Shown here: positions 1 through 11,389 of the stretch, one piece after another | How positions within the stretch are numbered: position 1 is the stretch's first letter | Layout: every line of letters begins with the position of its first letter | Origin: Pomphorhynchus laevis | Taxonomy: Eukaryota; Acanthocephala; Palaeacanthocephala; Echinorhynchida; Pomphorhynchidae | NCBI GenBank assembly: GCA_012934845.2 | Contig: WNNJ02000823.1 | Location: forward strand, 186,001-250,000 | Length of the DNA: 64,000 bases | Direction: 5' to 3' | Made by a program: the position numbers and the translations under genes | Notes under the pieces: generated by a model | What the model was told of the DNA's origin: nothing | The model's database searches: none | What the model saw: the letters and a program-made list of their open reading frames with translations, nothing else

Positions 1-374
1 ATTATTTATTTGAACGTTAAATTATTTATTAGTTATGTCTTTTCTTAAAGAAATGTCTTTTATTACGTTTGTTAACTAATTTAATAAATTATTTTGAAAT
101 TGTTATCTAATAGTATAAAAGTTATAAAGGACTGATTGCTAACATTCGTAATAGTGTTATTTGTTTATATTATAACACCTACATTACTTATTTTTTTAGT
201 AAAAAAATACATTTCAATACTTTCATTTGTTGAGTAACTATATCAGACTATCTTTTGGGAAAAATTTTAAAATTTTCTATGCGCACATTTAAATATGACT
301 TCAAAGCAATTATTTTAAATTCTAATGTCATAATTTTTGTTTTTTTACTTTGTGTCGAATGTTTCTTTGTTTAG
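1..374. other. AT-rich non-coding, CK2 alpha intron sequence
   Basis: No codon run matching the CK2 alpha N-lobe is seen on the plus strand. The stretch ends in the TTGTTTAG acceptor, so it is read as intron. Confidence 0.6.
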
Positions 375-674
375 CCTGTTAAGAAAAAGAAAATACGAAG
401 GGAGATTAAAATTCTGTGTAATTTACGTGGTGGTCCTAATATCATCGAGTTACTAGACGTTGTTAAGGATCCATTGGTAGCTTTATTTTATATTTTTATA
501 AACTTTTTATTTTCTGTAGTCACGAATTCCTTCGCTTATTCTGGAAAATGTGGACAACGTTGACTTTAAGGTAAATTTCTTTTTTAAGTATGTTCTTAGG
601 TTTTGTATTCTAATTAGCTTTTTCAATCAATGGGAGATACGGATGTACGGTATTATATGTTTGAATTAATGAAG
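375..674 (+). CDS. CkIIalpha: CK2 alpha exons 1-3 of the window, with two tiny introns
   Basis: Exon 375-476 encodes 34 residues starting [10 protein letters not shown] and ending VVKDPL. Exon 520-570 encodes 17 residues ([17 protein letters not shown]). Exon 618-674 encodes 19 residues beginning [14 protein letters not shown]. All three are phase 0. They cover the end of the N-lobe and the hinge. The introns between them are only 43 nt (477-519) and 47 nt (571-617), each GT...AG. This is probably the ancestral intron size of this genome, in contrast to the 2-4 kb introns that follow. Confidence 0.92.
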
Positions 675-3600
675 GTGAGTTTTTATCTTTATAATTTATC
701 TTTATATTTTTGCTGTATTTTTAGTCCACATTATATTTTTATCTTTTTGTTTTTATTCCAAATAATTTTGATCAATTGTTTGTTTATGTGGCGGCATTAA
801 GTTTAAATCGATTATTCGTATAAGCATTCACGAAATAATAATTTATAGGACGGTCAATCGAATAGGGCATCTACGATACATATTAAAGTTTGCATTTGCT
901 TGCAATACTCGAAACGTATATTTGCGATTACATAGCAGTTCCTAATAATCTGTTCCTGATAACAGAACTGATTCCTAATAAACAGTTCTGATAACTTAGA
1001 AGTTTATCTGATTACCTCTAATCTTAACTTTAAATTTTAATTTTAACTTTTAATTTTAACTTGATATAAATTACATAAAATCTTATAGCAATTATTTATT
1101 ATTTAATTATTAAATTTGGATATAGCATTTTTTATTTTTATGTTATTTTTTAATTTTATATTTATATTAAATACGTAACTCAGTTGGCTGGTTTGATTAT
1201 TTAAAAAATATTAAAACTTTTCAGCGTTTAACAGCACGTGAAAGATAAAGATCACTTAACTAAAGCTACATATTTTGTACTATAAATAAATTTTAAAATG
1301 TAATTTAATAATGGAAATAAATTTAAAAATTGAAATTCAAAAAATAATTTTTCTGTTATTTGACAATTATTTTTTGAATTAATATAAAAATGAAAAAGTG
1401 TAAGAATGTAAATATGAATGCAATTCATTTTAAATATAAAATTGTAATATGAAAAAGTATTTTTATGAACTGATTAATTGATGGTTAATTGTCTATTTAA
1501 TAATAGACAATGCTTTAGAATAAAGGTTAGTGGTCATCAAGAATAACTGTCATCATTTTTTTGTCGCTTTTCTTTAACCCAACATATCAGTTAAGCCAAT
1601 GATGCTTTAATTTAAAATATGTAAGTTTAAAATATGTCAGTATATAAAATATAATGTAAGTATATATTATTATATGAAATTATATAATAATATTATTTAT
1701 GAATATTATTCATAATATTTATGATAATTAATATTATTTATTAGAATTTCGTATATTATGTAGCTTTTTAAACAAGTATAAATGATACTTTACTCTTTAT
1801 AGAATTTCGTATAGCTTTTTAAACAAATATAAATGATAGTTTACTGTTATTATAATTCTATAATTTATTTCAAATTATCATTATGTTAAGCCTTTATCGT
1901 ATGTTATATAGAAAAATGTTATTTTTAAAATCTAAACTGCTTTTTTAAATTTAAACGAAAAAGACGCTAAAGATTAGAACTATAAATTAAAAAATATTAA
2001 ATTTTGATAAATTTGCAATTTTGTCGTCAATGACTTAGTGGTGTGTGGTAAAAAGCCATTAGCTTATTAGATTCGAGCGTTTGTTTTTATAAAATAAAAA
2101 GTTGTCGCTTTCATACCTTTCAAGGTGCAAACCAACTTTGTTGGAATGTAATCAGTAAAGGACTACGAAAACTTGAATTGCTAGCCGTTCTTCAATCAGA
2201 TCTGTCATATTAAAGCTGATTTCCTGATTAGATTTGAGTTCAAATTAGATCTTAATTTTCCGCTAGGATCATCTCTGCAGAGTTATTCAAAAATTACGAG
2301 CTAAAAATACGCATATAACTGCTGGCAGTATAGTTCAATAATTCGAACTCTACTCGAACTAAATTTAATGTTAATTAAATTTACCATTAAAAAATCATAA
2401 AATTTGCTTTAGGAACTTAAATTTACTGCATTGAAGCATTTCACAATCTGAAAATTAAGACTGAATATTGTCTGCGATTTTAATAGCTCATTTTTAGTAT
2501 ATTGAATTATATATAATATATTATAAATCTATCTTATAAATAATATTTATATATAAGCTCTTTCTATAACGAGATAGTGTGCCAAAAAATTGATGAATTT
2601 ACTTTATTAAACATTATCTAAGATCGTAGTAGGTACTTTAGCATTTTATATATTTTTAGTTGAACTTGATTGCATCTGTGAGCTAAAATTCTTCTAATTG
2701 TGGCACGACATTATCCTCAAAGTTACACTGTTCTTATTCTTGATACAACAGGACGCTACTAATCGGCCTGAGTGGGACTGACATTATCCTCACAGGTACA
2801 CTGTTCTTATTCTTGATACAACAGGACGCTACTAATCGGCCTGAGTGTGTCTCATCAGCTGCTGACCCATACACACACTTTACGTTTCGACCCTTATTAT
2901 CTGCTTACTCCTTGATATGTAGGTCTGGGTCAGCAGCTGATGAGACCCATCCAGGCTTATTAGTAGCGTTTTGCTGTATCAAGAATAGGAACAGTATATG
3001 TGGAGATAATTTCGTGTTACGACCAGAATAGTTTTAGTATCTTGTACCAAATAGGTGATCTAACAATTTAAGTGATATTACCTACCATCTTAATTGTCAT
3101 GGAAATTGCTTATGATTTTCAGGCTTCCAGAGTTTCATAAAATGACCCCAGTCACTCATTGACTTTCATCGACTTTCCTATTTGGTTTAAAATTTTGGAT
3201 TTTAGTGATTTATGCGACAATTGATACAGAATTATATTAATAAAAATTATTGATAGCTAATCAATAACTTATTAGGAAATATAGTTTATTAATAAGTAAA
3301 GTTAAAATCTAATTAATAGTTAATATCGATTTTTTAAATTTATTGTAATTATTTTGATAATTTGATTATAATTGTAATTTATATTTAATAATTTATAATA
3401 TCCAATCTAAATTATACAAATCAATTCAAATTCGACTGATTTAAAACTCTGAAACTAATCTTAACACAATTACAATTTATTTAATGATAAAAACGGTATA
3501 TTTCTTTATTATTTTAATTAAATAAAATACAATTTAAATTATTATTAAAATATAAATAACCTTCTTATATTGTAACCCAAATTAGTGCTTAGGTAAATAA

Positions 3601-6600
3601 AATACAATAAAATGCAAAAAGTACATTAAATGCTTAGGTGAATAAAATACAAAAAATTCCATAAATAAAAATAAAAAATTGACATACAAAAACGATGAAT
3701 GTATTGTTATGCAAAGCATTTATTAGACGATTAATTTGAAAACAAAATAATCAAAATTACATCACTAGATACTTATTTTATCAATTAATTAATCAATAAC
3801 TTAAAGTTATTTTAATTAGTTGTTGCTACGAAAGCTGATGTACAATGTATGTCTTGAATATTATTTAAATATTAAATTTAATAATATTATTGATATAATA
3901 GCATATGAATATATACAACAATAGATTAGAAATGCTGATTCTTGTTACTCACTTGCGACTTTAAATTTAAAATGTTATGGAGATTATGATTTTTAAAATC
4001 TATCTACTCTGGTTGAAATTTTATCCACTATTTGTTCTATATAACAAGATGAACATTATTTGCAATTTATAGATTACGGATAGTCAATTTCATTTCACTT
4101 TTCTTTAGCTTACTCTGTAAAATATATTAGTGAGTTATTGATATACAAATTTAAAGCCTTTCAATTATACAATATACGAATTGCATCTAAAATGTTTACT
4201 ATATATTATATATTAATATATATAAATTCTGTCTTTATAATTTATAAATCGCGGATAATGTTCCTTAGTTCGGTTGGGACTCAAAATTTTAACCAGATAG
4301 CAGCAACCTTCAAAATAAATATACTGTGGCACTACAGATTGCACAGCTTGATTTGGATATCAGTCAATTTATAAAAGTATTAAGTCATAAAATAGAAACG
4401 AAACAAATTAAAAAATTAAAGGGATAAAATTAAAGAATTCAATCAAAAATTGTAATTATTAAAGACTTCTAAGTTACTTCAACGTTATTTATCCATGTTA
4501 TTATTGAACTCTAATGTTATTTACTACTTATACCCAAATATTCGCAGCTTAAAGAATTTGAATAATAATTTAAATATATAAATAAAATATTATTTATATA
4601 TTAAATTAAGTAATAATATTATTAATATAAAAATATTATAAAATGATAATTAATATAAATATTAATTATATTATTTCATATTAATTATAAAATAATATTA
4701 TTTTTATAATATTATTCAATTTATTACATTTCTATAATTTCTTACTTATTGATCTCATATTATTATAATAATATCGTATTCTTTGTAGAATCATTCAAAG
4801 TAAAAATAAATAAATTTAAGACTTCTGTTACTTCAACGTTATTTATCCATGTTTTTTGAACTATAAGGTTATTTACTAATTATACCTAAATATTCGCAAC
4901 TTTTTTAGAATTTTAAATAAATTGAATAACTTTAATTGTTGCTACGATAAATTACAATTTTTATACAAATTGTAAAAATATTTAAAATGCATCGCTTTTA
5001 TGATTAATAAATGATATATTTATCATGTAAAATCTGTTTTGATCTGTTTCCATTTTAGGCATTGGATTTCTGCCACAGCATGGGTATTATGCATCGTGAT
5101 GTCAAACCTCATAACGTTATGATTAACTCTGAGACGAAGGAGCTTCGCTTGATTGATTGGGGTTTGGCCGAGTTTTACCATCCAGGAATGGCATATAATG
5201 TGCGAGTTGCATCACGATACTTTAAAGGTCCAGAGCTTTTGGTTGACTATCAGTACTATGACTACAGTCTGGATATATGGTCTTTCGGTTGTATGTTCGC
5301 CAGCATTATATTTAGAAAGGAACCATTTTTCCATGGGCATGACAATCATGATCAGGTTTGTTTCATTGAATTCTAGGAATTTAATCTAGAATTTCTATAT
5401 GTTCGTATTTTTATAAAAGAAAAAGAAAAATAATACTTTTTCCCAATTGAATTTATTACCATAAAAGTACTTTTTATAAAGTATTTTTTTAAATGAATTA
5501 TCTTTTCAATTGGATTTAGCACTATGCAAACCCTAAAGCATATTTGGTATACAATATTTGGTATTAACATATTTTCATATTTTGTAGGGATAACTTATAC
5601 GAAAAAAATATAGAGGTTTGCGAATAATCTGACTGCTCCTGAAAAAATTGCAATGGCTTTCACCAAATTATTTTAGTGAAATATGAAATTTTTTTTCTTT
5701 TATCACAGGAGAAAAAATTTATTTTATAGAATATATTCTATAAAATATATAAAGAAAATATAAAATATTTTTTATTTTACGATATTTTACTGAATTATAT
5801 ATTATTTAAATATATTATATTATATTTATATTTTATATATTTATATTTTACTAAATGAATTAATATTTTTTATTGAAAATTGATATATTTGTTATAAATT
5901 GTCATTATAAAATTAAGGGCGTTTATCAAATTAAGTGTGTTTCTCATGGTTACCCTCTTAGCCCCCTTTTGTTCAGTCTTTTTGTATATGATCTGCCAAC
6001 ATGTATAAGTGAATCTAACTCTTTTTGTCTTTTACATGCAGATGATTAGGTTATATATTCGTCAAAAATAGGTGATGTAAGTTCAGCATTGGTTAGGCTC
6101 AAACTGTATTGTGAATGGTTTGCAGTTAATCTAGCGAAAACAAAAATGTTAAAATTCCGAGGGAATGGTTGGTTATCATGAAATGATGATTTTACCTATG
6201 ACGGTATAAGTTTCCAAATAAGTACGCAATTCTGCTATATTGGCTTTAGTCTGTCTTCCAAATGGACAGATTTACTAATCATTTTGATATAATTGCTTGT
6301 AAGGTTGCTACTTGTATCAGTTCGGTCAATCTTTTACGTTCATTATACTATCCTACAGTCATGAAATATTTTCAAATAATGTTTCTTCCATAGGGTTACA
6401 TATGGGTTATCGGCTATATGACAGGATTTGTCTATTCGAAATTTAGAGCAAATTGATGGAATGAAATGGAATTTTCTTAAATTCTCCTTTTGCTTGTTCC
6501 GCAATGTTTCGTCTTCGAAACTAGCTTATCTTACTAGAAAGCAACCCTTGTCGTCTATCCTCCAAAAACGTTTCTTCTTAATAGAGACGGCGACGTTTCG

Positions 6601-9600
6601 TTCGCGTGTATCGAATTGGAATTCGAAGCAACTCTTACTAGATAGTGATATCCAATTTACGCCTGCAGTTGAATTCCTGAGCATTTGGAAGTTTGATAGT
6701 CAAAGAAAGCGAGCATGTATAATGAGATTTTCTCTTGACGGGTTTCATAGAAAGTTTTGCTCAAATAGAATTATGTGCCATACACGAGAATCCACTATAT
6801 TTGTAAATAATGTTTATGTATACGCCAACAGCTCTTACATGCTAGAACTTGTATTCATTTAAAAACACTCCCTATTACAGCTTAACGACCTGTGAATTAG
6901 TATTATTAATTTGGATGTTTGCCTGTTAACGTAGTGTGGTAATAACTTGTTGATGTCGATCCTTTCTCATCGCCCGTGGTGGCAGAGGGTTATTATTAAA
7001 TTAAATTATAATAAAATTTATAACGAAAATTTTAAAATTTCTATATATTATAGAAAAATTTTAATAATTTAATTGATACATATTTTAAACTAGGTTGATA
7101 AAAATAATTATTTATCAATGTATTTATTATATATTTATCTATTAACAATATTGTACATTTTATTTAATTAATATAATGAAATTAAAATAAATTAATATAT
7201 AAATTAACTTTATATGAACCCATTATTATATTCACATAGCTTTCTAAACTTGGTTAATTATCTTATTTTCGTTCAAGTTATCAAAGTCGGTTATGTTTTT
7301 AAGTTCTAATACTGCAGTGGTTACAAGCTTTTACTAAAGTTTAACTTTTTGAGTGTCGTTTGCATGTATTTGGTTGTTTATTAGCAATAACTGGATATTT
7401 TATTTTTATAAAATAAAAATAAAATCCAGTTATAAAATAACTGGATTTTTTACACTTTTTTATATTTTACTAGATATTCACATTTTTATATGTTCAAATA
7501 TGATAAACGATTACATGGTTTAATGTTTTAATAATTTTTATTTAGTTGGTTCGAATTGTGCGTGTCTTGGGTACAGAAGATTTGGGAAAGTACTTATTGA
7601 AATATTGTATCGAGTTAGATCCTAGATATGGGGAAATTCTCGGAACGTAAGTTTTGGTAATTTAGAATTTAAATTAATTTAAATTTTTAAACATGTTTTT
7701 ACTTATTTGAATTCATTACACAAGTGATTGATCTTTTCAATTATGAAATAATTACTATTTATAATAATTAATAAATTAATAACTAACAAATATATTTATT
7801 ATTTGTAATAAATCTATTTAATAATAAATTGATTTATTATGTAAAATAGATTTATCCGAAATAATTAACTTTTTTCGAAATAATAGCATTAAAATGATAC
7901 AAATTTAAAAAATTTATTTAATAAATAAGAAAAATTATTAAGAAATAAGAAAGAATTAATTTTACTTTTTTGTAACAATAGATTTATTTAAATGCAACTT
8001 TTTTAATTAATACGAACAGCAAAGTTTAAAACTGCATGCTTTTTTACAACCTTCGTCGGGAAGCATAACCCGGAATGCGCCTACTACAGACGCTTAGTCC
8101 ACCATGGGGCGTTTCGACCTTAGTCTACTTATCACTACAGGGTGGTATCATCAGTGTGGCCTGTAGCTAAACAACTTCGACAGTACTTAATCCTTAGTGA
8201 ACCTCTGAAAGGAATTTTACTAAGGACACGCTCCTCCGCCAGTTATCAGTCATACGTCTGGTACGGTTTGCGTAAGCAGTGGCTTTACAGGACAGCACGT
8301 GTGCTATTGTTCCTTTGTTTATCAGTTTACCAAGGTTGCTGAACAAGCAACACACGCTTGTTCAACTGTGGCCTTAGCGCTGATAAGCTTTTACGCTGAT
8401 GCTAAAATACGTCACTCTACATATATTGGCTATATGAATGAAACTAATGTTTACTAAGGATCAAGTACTGTTTAAGTTGTGTAGCTAGCCATACTGATGA
8501 GACCATTATGTAGTAATGAATAAACTAAGGTCGAAACGCCCGTTTATGGGCTAGGCGTCTGTAGTAGGTGTATGTCGGGCAATGATTATCGACGAAGGTT
8601 GTAAAAATGCGTGTATATTTATACTTTCCCGTTCGTGTGTAATACAAAATGTAAAGTTAAAAATAAATCTTTGGTATTTACCACGTCACCGTTAGTTGTA
8701 TTCAATGTATAAATAGATTATATCAATTCATTTGTAAGTAGATTTATATATATAAATCTATTTGTATTTTAATTTTGTTTTAATATTTATTAATCAAATT
8801 TGGGAGAGTTTATAATTAAAATATTAAATTTTCTAATTAATAAAAAATATTAACATTAAATATTAATATTTAATTAGATTAAATATTAATTTAGAATTAA
8901 TGCTCTTTAATTAATACGTTAATTTATAATATTTTAATATATTTTAATAATTTAATATTTTGTTATAATTTATAATATTTTATGCACATCCTCTTCTTAA
9001 TATTTGTTTTTGTAAATATAAGGAGGCCAAATAGAGGATAATCAATAAATAAGTAGAACCTTTCTAAAACAGGAAGCCTAAGCATTTTTTAGAAAAATGC
9101 GCAAAATGTGACTAACTAAAAATAGGTAATTTAAAATTAAAGAAATGAAAAAACAGTTTTATTTCGATGATCTATTAAATAGGACAACATTATGTCGTAA
9201 TCTGGTGGATTTTCGTTAAATTGCTGGTATTTCATCCTATTTTGTAAAAACTGTTTCTTTGATCAAACACCATTTTAAATTATCTTTATATGCTAATGAT
9301 GAATTAATAATTTATAAATTATAAAGAATTTATAAATTCTATATAATATATAATTCTTTATATTTATAAATTCAATATTTATATTGAATATTATATCGAA
9401 TATTTAATAATATATTCTAACATTATTTCCGAATTGTTAAAATTTGGAAATAGAAAGAATAGCTTACTGTGGAGTTAGACTAAAGCAGTTAAGAAATATT
9501 TGATTTATACTGTCATTTTATAAAGATGACTCAGTTAAGTCATTTTGGCATGATATCTTTGTATACCACGGGATGTAATTAACGAAAAATATTACTGATA

Positions 9601-11384
9601 AATAATATTTATTATGTCAACATCCTTTGGTCTGTTAAATCAAGATACAAAATATTCTGATTTTCGAGAAGACAAAAAATTCTTATATATTTGATCAAAG
9701 AAAAAATATTAATAAGATTATTAATAAACTAAAAGTTTACTAAGTAAAGTACAAACTTAACGTGATTTACGCTTAATTATCTTACCTCTCATTATAAGAG
9801 TGGGGATCGGTACATAAGGATAGCTGATCAGATTGGTCTCAAAAATTTAATTTCATAATTTTTAATTCTTGATTGAACAGGAGAGAGTGAAAAGATTTTT
9901 TCTTGAAAATTAAGTCGATAGCTGACTGCTATCATCAGGGCAAAAAGTTTACAATTTAGATCAGCTAAGTGAGTCTACGTGTTTTATATATAAATAATTA
10001 AGTAATAGTTATAAATAATAAATTATTATATAAGATTTTATATAATTGATATTTATAAAGTTAAAATTGAAAAATTGAAATTTTAAATAAAAATCAATTT
10101 TTATTAATTTCATTTTTATTAATTCTACTAATTTATTAATAAACAATGAATTAGAATTAAGATTAAAGGTCATCAGAAGGAACTGTAATGTTATCAGACA
10201 GTTGCTATATGCTAAAAACATTGCACAATACTTCAAACAATTTGATGTATTCTCGTTAAAACAAAAAATCATTTTAGAATTTTTTGGGAATTACTAAAGT
10301 ACTTAATTCAATAATTCAGTTAATTGCTTTAGTTTGCAATTACTGATGAAATTATAATCATAAAGTGCATAACTAATTATAGAATACAATAAATTATAAT
10401 ATATAATATAATTATATATAATATATATAATATATCATAATATAATATAAAATAATATAAAATAATACAAAATAATATAAAATAATATCATATATAATAT
10501 ATATGCCAAATGTTCAGCTAGCGAACATTTGACTAATTCATATAATTATAATCATATGAAAAGTAATATACAGAAATGTATATCTACACCACTGGAGCAG
10601 CCAGCTTAGTGGATGTTGCGTTGAATCACGATACAGACGTCCTGAGTCCAAATCCGATCAGCATCAGTCAACGGAGAAAGCAGATAATAAGGGTCGAAAC
10701 GTGAAATGTAGGTCTGGGTCAGCAGCTGATGAGACCCACCCAGACTGATTAGTAGCGTCCTGATGTATCAAAAATAAGATCAATAGCTGTGAGGATAATA
10801 TCGTGCCACAATCGGAAAAATCATATGAACATATAAACGCATATTTATAAAATAATTATAATTAATTATAATTTACTAATTTGTAATTATATTTATAAAC
10901 TAATTACTCGATAGTTAATATTATTTACTTAAATATTAAAATATTAAATATCAAATTAATAAACATGAGAGATAAGAATATTAAATTTATTTAAAATTTT
11001 AATTTTGACATGTTTAAATTTTAAAATTTGTATTGATTAAATATTGTGTATTTTAAAAAATTATTGATATCGATTTTATAATGTAGTGCTAATTTTGTGT
11101 ACTTTACAAGTTTTGTTTATAGATATCCTCGCAGACGATGGGACCGTTTTGTCACAAAGGATACTTATCAATTAGCAGGCTACGATGCCTTCGATCTATT
11201 AGATAACGTTCTTTGCTACGACCATATGGATCGATTTACCGCGAAGGAGGTAATGGCTCATCGATACTTTGAATCAGTACGCGAGGGCTATCCTCAGTCT
11301 ACGAGTTCGCCTGGTACTCCCACAGCTGCATCGGTAAATTCAGCTGGATCTGGCGACAATCGTACGAGAACGACGGCAGAGTAA
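375..11384 (+). CDS. CkIIalpha: Casein kinase 2 catalytic subunit alpha (5'-truncated by window)
   Basis: Constitutively active Ser/Thr kinase (CMGC group), catalytic subunit of the CK2 holoenzyme, which phosphorylates acidic-flanked Ser/Thr in nucleus and cytoplasm. Six exons are seen, all with AG acceptors and GT donors: 375-476, 520-570, 618-674, 5059-5355, 7546-7646 and 11123-11384. The spliced reading frame stays open throughout. Diagnostic CK2 alpha residues are present: the basic PVKKKKI cluster, HRDVKPHN catalytic loop, DWG in place of the usual [16 protein letters not shown] activation/P+1 segment and FFHGHDN. The N-terminal lobe with the ATP-binding Lys must lie upstream of the window. 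The C-tail is short and Ser/Thr/Gly-rich, ending in TRTTAE. Family identity is certain. Splice sites are read by eye but agree with the family alignment. Introns 3, 4 and 5 are swollen by repeats. Confidence 0.95.
930..1200 (+). mobile_element. PLE 3'-end fragment in CK2 intron 3
   Basis: Matches the 3' region of the PLE at 21840-22085: CATAGCAGTTCCT, then CTGATTACCTCTAAT, a long AT tract, and the terminal motif ATACGTAACTCAGTTGGCTG. Local duplications of the TGATAAC block occur at 945-1005. Non-coding remnant in the same orientation as the host gene. Confidence 0.7.
1200..2690. other. AT-rich intron 3 sequence with a small tandem duplication
   Basis: No gene or recognised element. A block with TTTCGTATA, AGCTTTTTAAACAA and ATAAATGATA is duplicated in tandem at about 1745-1797 and 1801-1850 with a few differences. 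Confidence 0.5.
2694..3031. mobile_element. Inverted-repeat (foldback) element, MITE-like
   Basis: The two arms are inverted copies. The left reads TTGTGGCACGACATTATCC... GGACGCTACTAATCGGCCTG; the right arm reversed gives the same order with substitutions. The centre carries GGGTC/GACCC pairs around CAGCAGCTGATGAG. Part of the left arm is duplicated in tandem (about 2708-2770 and 2781-2846). A single arm recurs at 10663-10823. No coding capacity, so non-autonomous; the mobilising family is unknown. Confidence 0.7.
3031..4462. other. AT-rich intron 3 sequence
   Basis: No supported gene. Short repeated phrases such as TGCTTAGGTRAATAAAATAC occur twice near 3590-3655. Open frames here are AT-driven and match nothing. 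Confidence 0.5.
4463..4562 (+). repeat. Direct repeat, copy 1 (intron 3)
   Basis: About 100 bp containing TTACTTCAACGTTATTTATC and AAATATTCGCA. A second copy lies at 4820-4915 in the same orientation, separated by about 260 bp of AT-rich DNA. Confidence 0.6.
4820..4915 (+). repeat. Direct repeat, copy 2 (intron 3)
   Basis: Second copy of the 4463-4562 block with small deletions and substitutions. It ends about 145 bp before the exon at 5059. Confidence 0.6.
5059..5355 (+). CDS. CkIIalpha: CK2 alpha catalytic-core exon
   Basis: A 99-codon phase-0 exon after acceptor CATTTTAG and before donor GTTTGT. It encodes [14 protein letters not shown] (catalytic loop), the DWG metal-binding motif, the activation segment with [16 protein letters not shown] and the [12 protein letters not shown] stretch. 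These residues are almost unchanged from animal CK2 alpha, so the exon is under strong purifying selection, unlike the flanking introns. Confidence 0.95.
5930..6990 (+). mobile_element. Degenerate LINE reverse-transcriptase fragment (CK2 intron 4)
   Basis: Plus-strand translation gives [20 protein letters not shown], a decayed RT motif (usual form [16 protein letters not shown]), then HADD where YADD is expected, then [18 protein letters not shown]. An open stretch at 6428-6862 continues with [20 protein letters not shown], like the post-RT region of LINEs. Several stops interrupt it. The 3' end is near the GGTGGCAGAGGG phrase at about 6980. Clade not assigned. Confidence 0.6.
6990..7545. other. 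AT-rich intron 4 tail with an imperfect hairpin
   Basis: Nothing coding. An inverted repeat (AACTGGAT ... ATCCAGTT around A/T tracts) lies at about 7388-7430. Confidence 0.5.
7546..7646 (+). CDS. CkIIalpha: CK2 alpha C-lobe exon
   Basis: A 101-nt exon (33 codons plus 2 nt) encoding [18 protein letters not shown] and [11 protein letters not shown]. It is bounded by TATTTAG and donor GTAAG. The last two bases join one base of the next exon to give a Thr codon. The sequence aligns with the human segment LVRIAKVLGTEDLYDYI. Confidence 0.92.
8085..8165 (-). ncRNA. Candidate hammerhead ribozyme, mirror copy (minus strand)
   Basis: On the minus strand: CTGATGA (8154-8148), TACC (8147-8144) facing GGTC (8119-8116), GAAA (8115-8112), stem III ACGC facing GCGT, and cleavage-site C at 8089. 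The first pair of stem II is mismatched, so this copy looks weaker than the plus-strand one. The inferred cleavage point is about 48 nt from the element end, as in the other arm. Confidence 0.5.
8483..8570 (+). ncRNA. Candidate hammerhead ribozyme (plus strand)
   Basis: Core order matches a hammerhead: CTGATGA (8494-8500), stem II GACC (8501-8504) with GGTC (8529-8532), GAAA (8533-8536), stem III ACGCC (8536-8540) with GGCGT (8554-8558), and cleavage-site C at 8559 (GUC). Stem I is weak: the sequence before CTGATGA (TAGCCATA) pairs with TGTAGTAGG only through an internal loop. Self-cleavage is inferred from the core only. Confidence 0.6.
8610..9960. other. AT-rich intron 5 sequence
   Basis: No gene, RNA or recognised repeat seen. 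Confidence 0.5.
9963..10205 (-). mobile_element. PLE 3'-end fragment, minus orientation
   Basis: Begins with the terminal motif ATCAGCTAAGTGAGTCTACG, continues through the AT tract with AAAATCAATTTTTAT, and ends with GGTCATCAGAAGGAACTG, the order seen in the PLE 3' region at 24228-24545. Confidence 0.65.
10205..10662. other. AT-rich intron 5 sequence
   Basis: Contains TATAATA-type simple repeats at about 10380-10500. No gene. Confidence 0.5.
10663..10823 (+). mobile_element. Single arm of the 2694-3031 inverted-repeat element
   Basis: Shares GCAGATAATAAGGGTCGAAA, GGGTCAGCAGCTGATGAGAC, TTAGTAGCGTCCTG and the terminal CGTGCCACAATC with the element in intron 3. Only one arm is present. Confidence 0.7.
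11123..11384 (+). CDS. CkIIalpha: CK2 alpha terminal exon
   Basis: Acceptor TTTATAG precedes the exon. It encodes [10 protein letters not shown] (human HSRKRWERFV), the final helices ([27 protein letters not shown]) and a Ser/Thr/Pro/Gly tail, ending at a TAA. Reading further upstream in the same frame would add codons with no family match, so the exon is taken to start at the acceptor. Confidence 0.93.
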
Positions 11385-11389
11385 TCACT

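Larger units (their letters stand above)
8041..8607. mobile_element. Inverted-repeat element with hammerhead-ribozyme-like cores in both arms
   Basis: About 565 bp. Both ends read TTTTTACAACCTTCGTCG inward, and the two arms are inverted copies over about 165 bp (left 8041-8208, right about 8450-8607), with a 240-bp unique centre that has no long ORF. The motif ATGC sits just outside each end and could be a 4-bp target duplication. Each arm holds a hammerhead-like core, read outward from the centre. It lies in CK2 alpha intron 5. Possible kin are retrozymes and hammerhead-bearing PLE termini, which are known families; the palindromic arrangement is what I see here. Confidence 0.7.

Noticed and set aside
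2840-2960. CTGATGAGACCC and GGGTCGAAAC near each other, resembling a hammerhead
   Set aside because: The order is wrong on either strand (GAAAC comes before CTGATGA), and closing stem I in a circular form needs self-complementarity that the sequence lacks.
4138-4374. 78-codon frame in CK2 intron 3
   Set aside because: AT-driven Ile/Tyr-rich frame with no domain or splice context.
6428-6862. Stand-alone 144-codon gene
   Set aside because: Continuous with the LINE RT fragment before it and similar to the post-RT region of LINEs.
10663-10823. The same hammerhead-like phrases in the single-arm copy
   Set aside because: Same permuted order; no stem I or stem III can be drawn.
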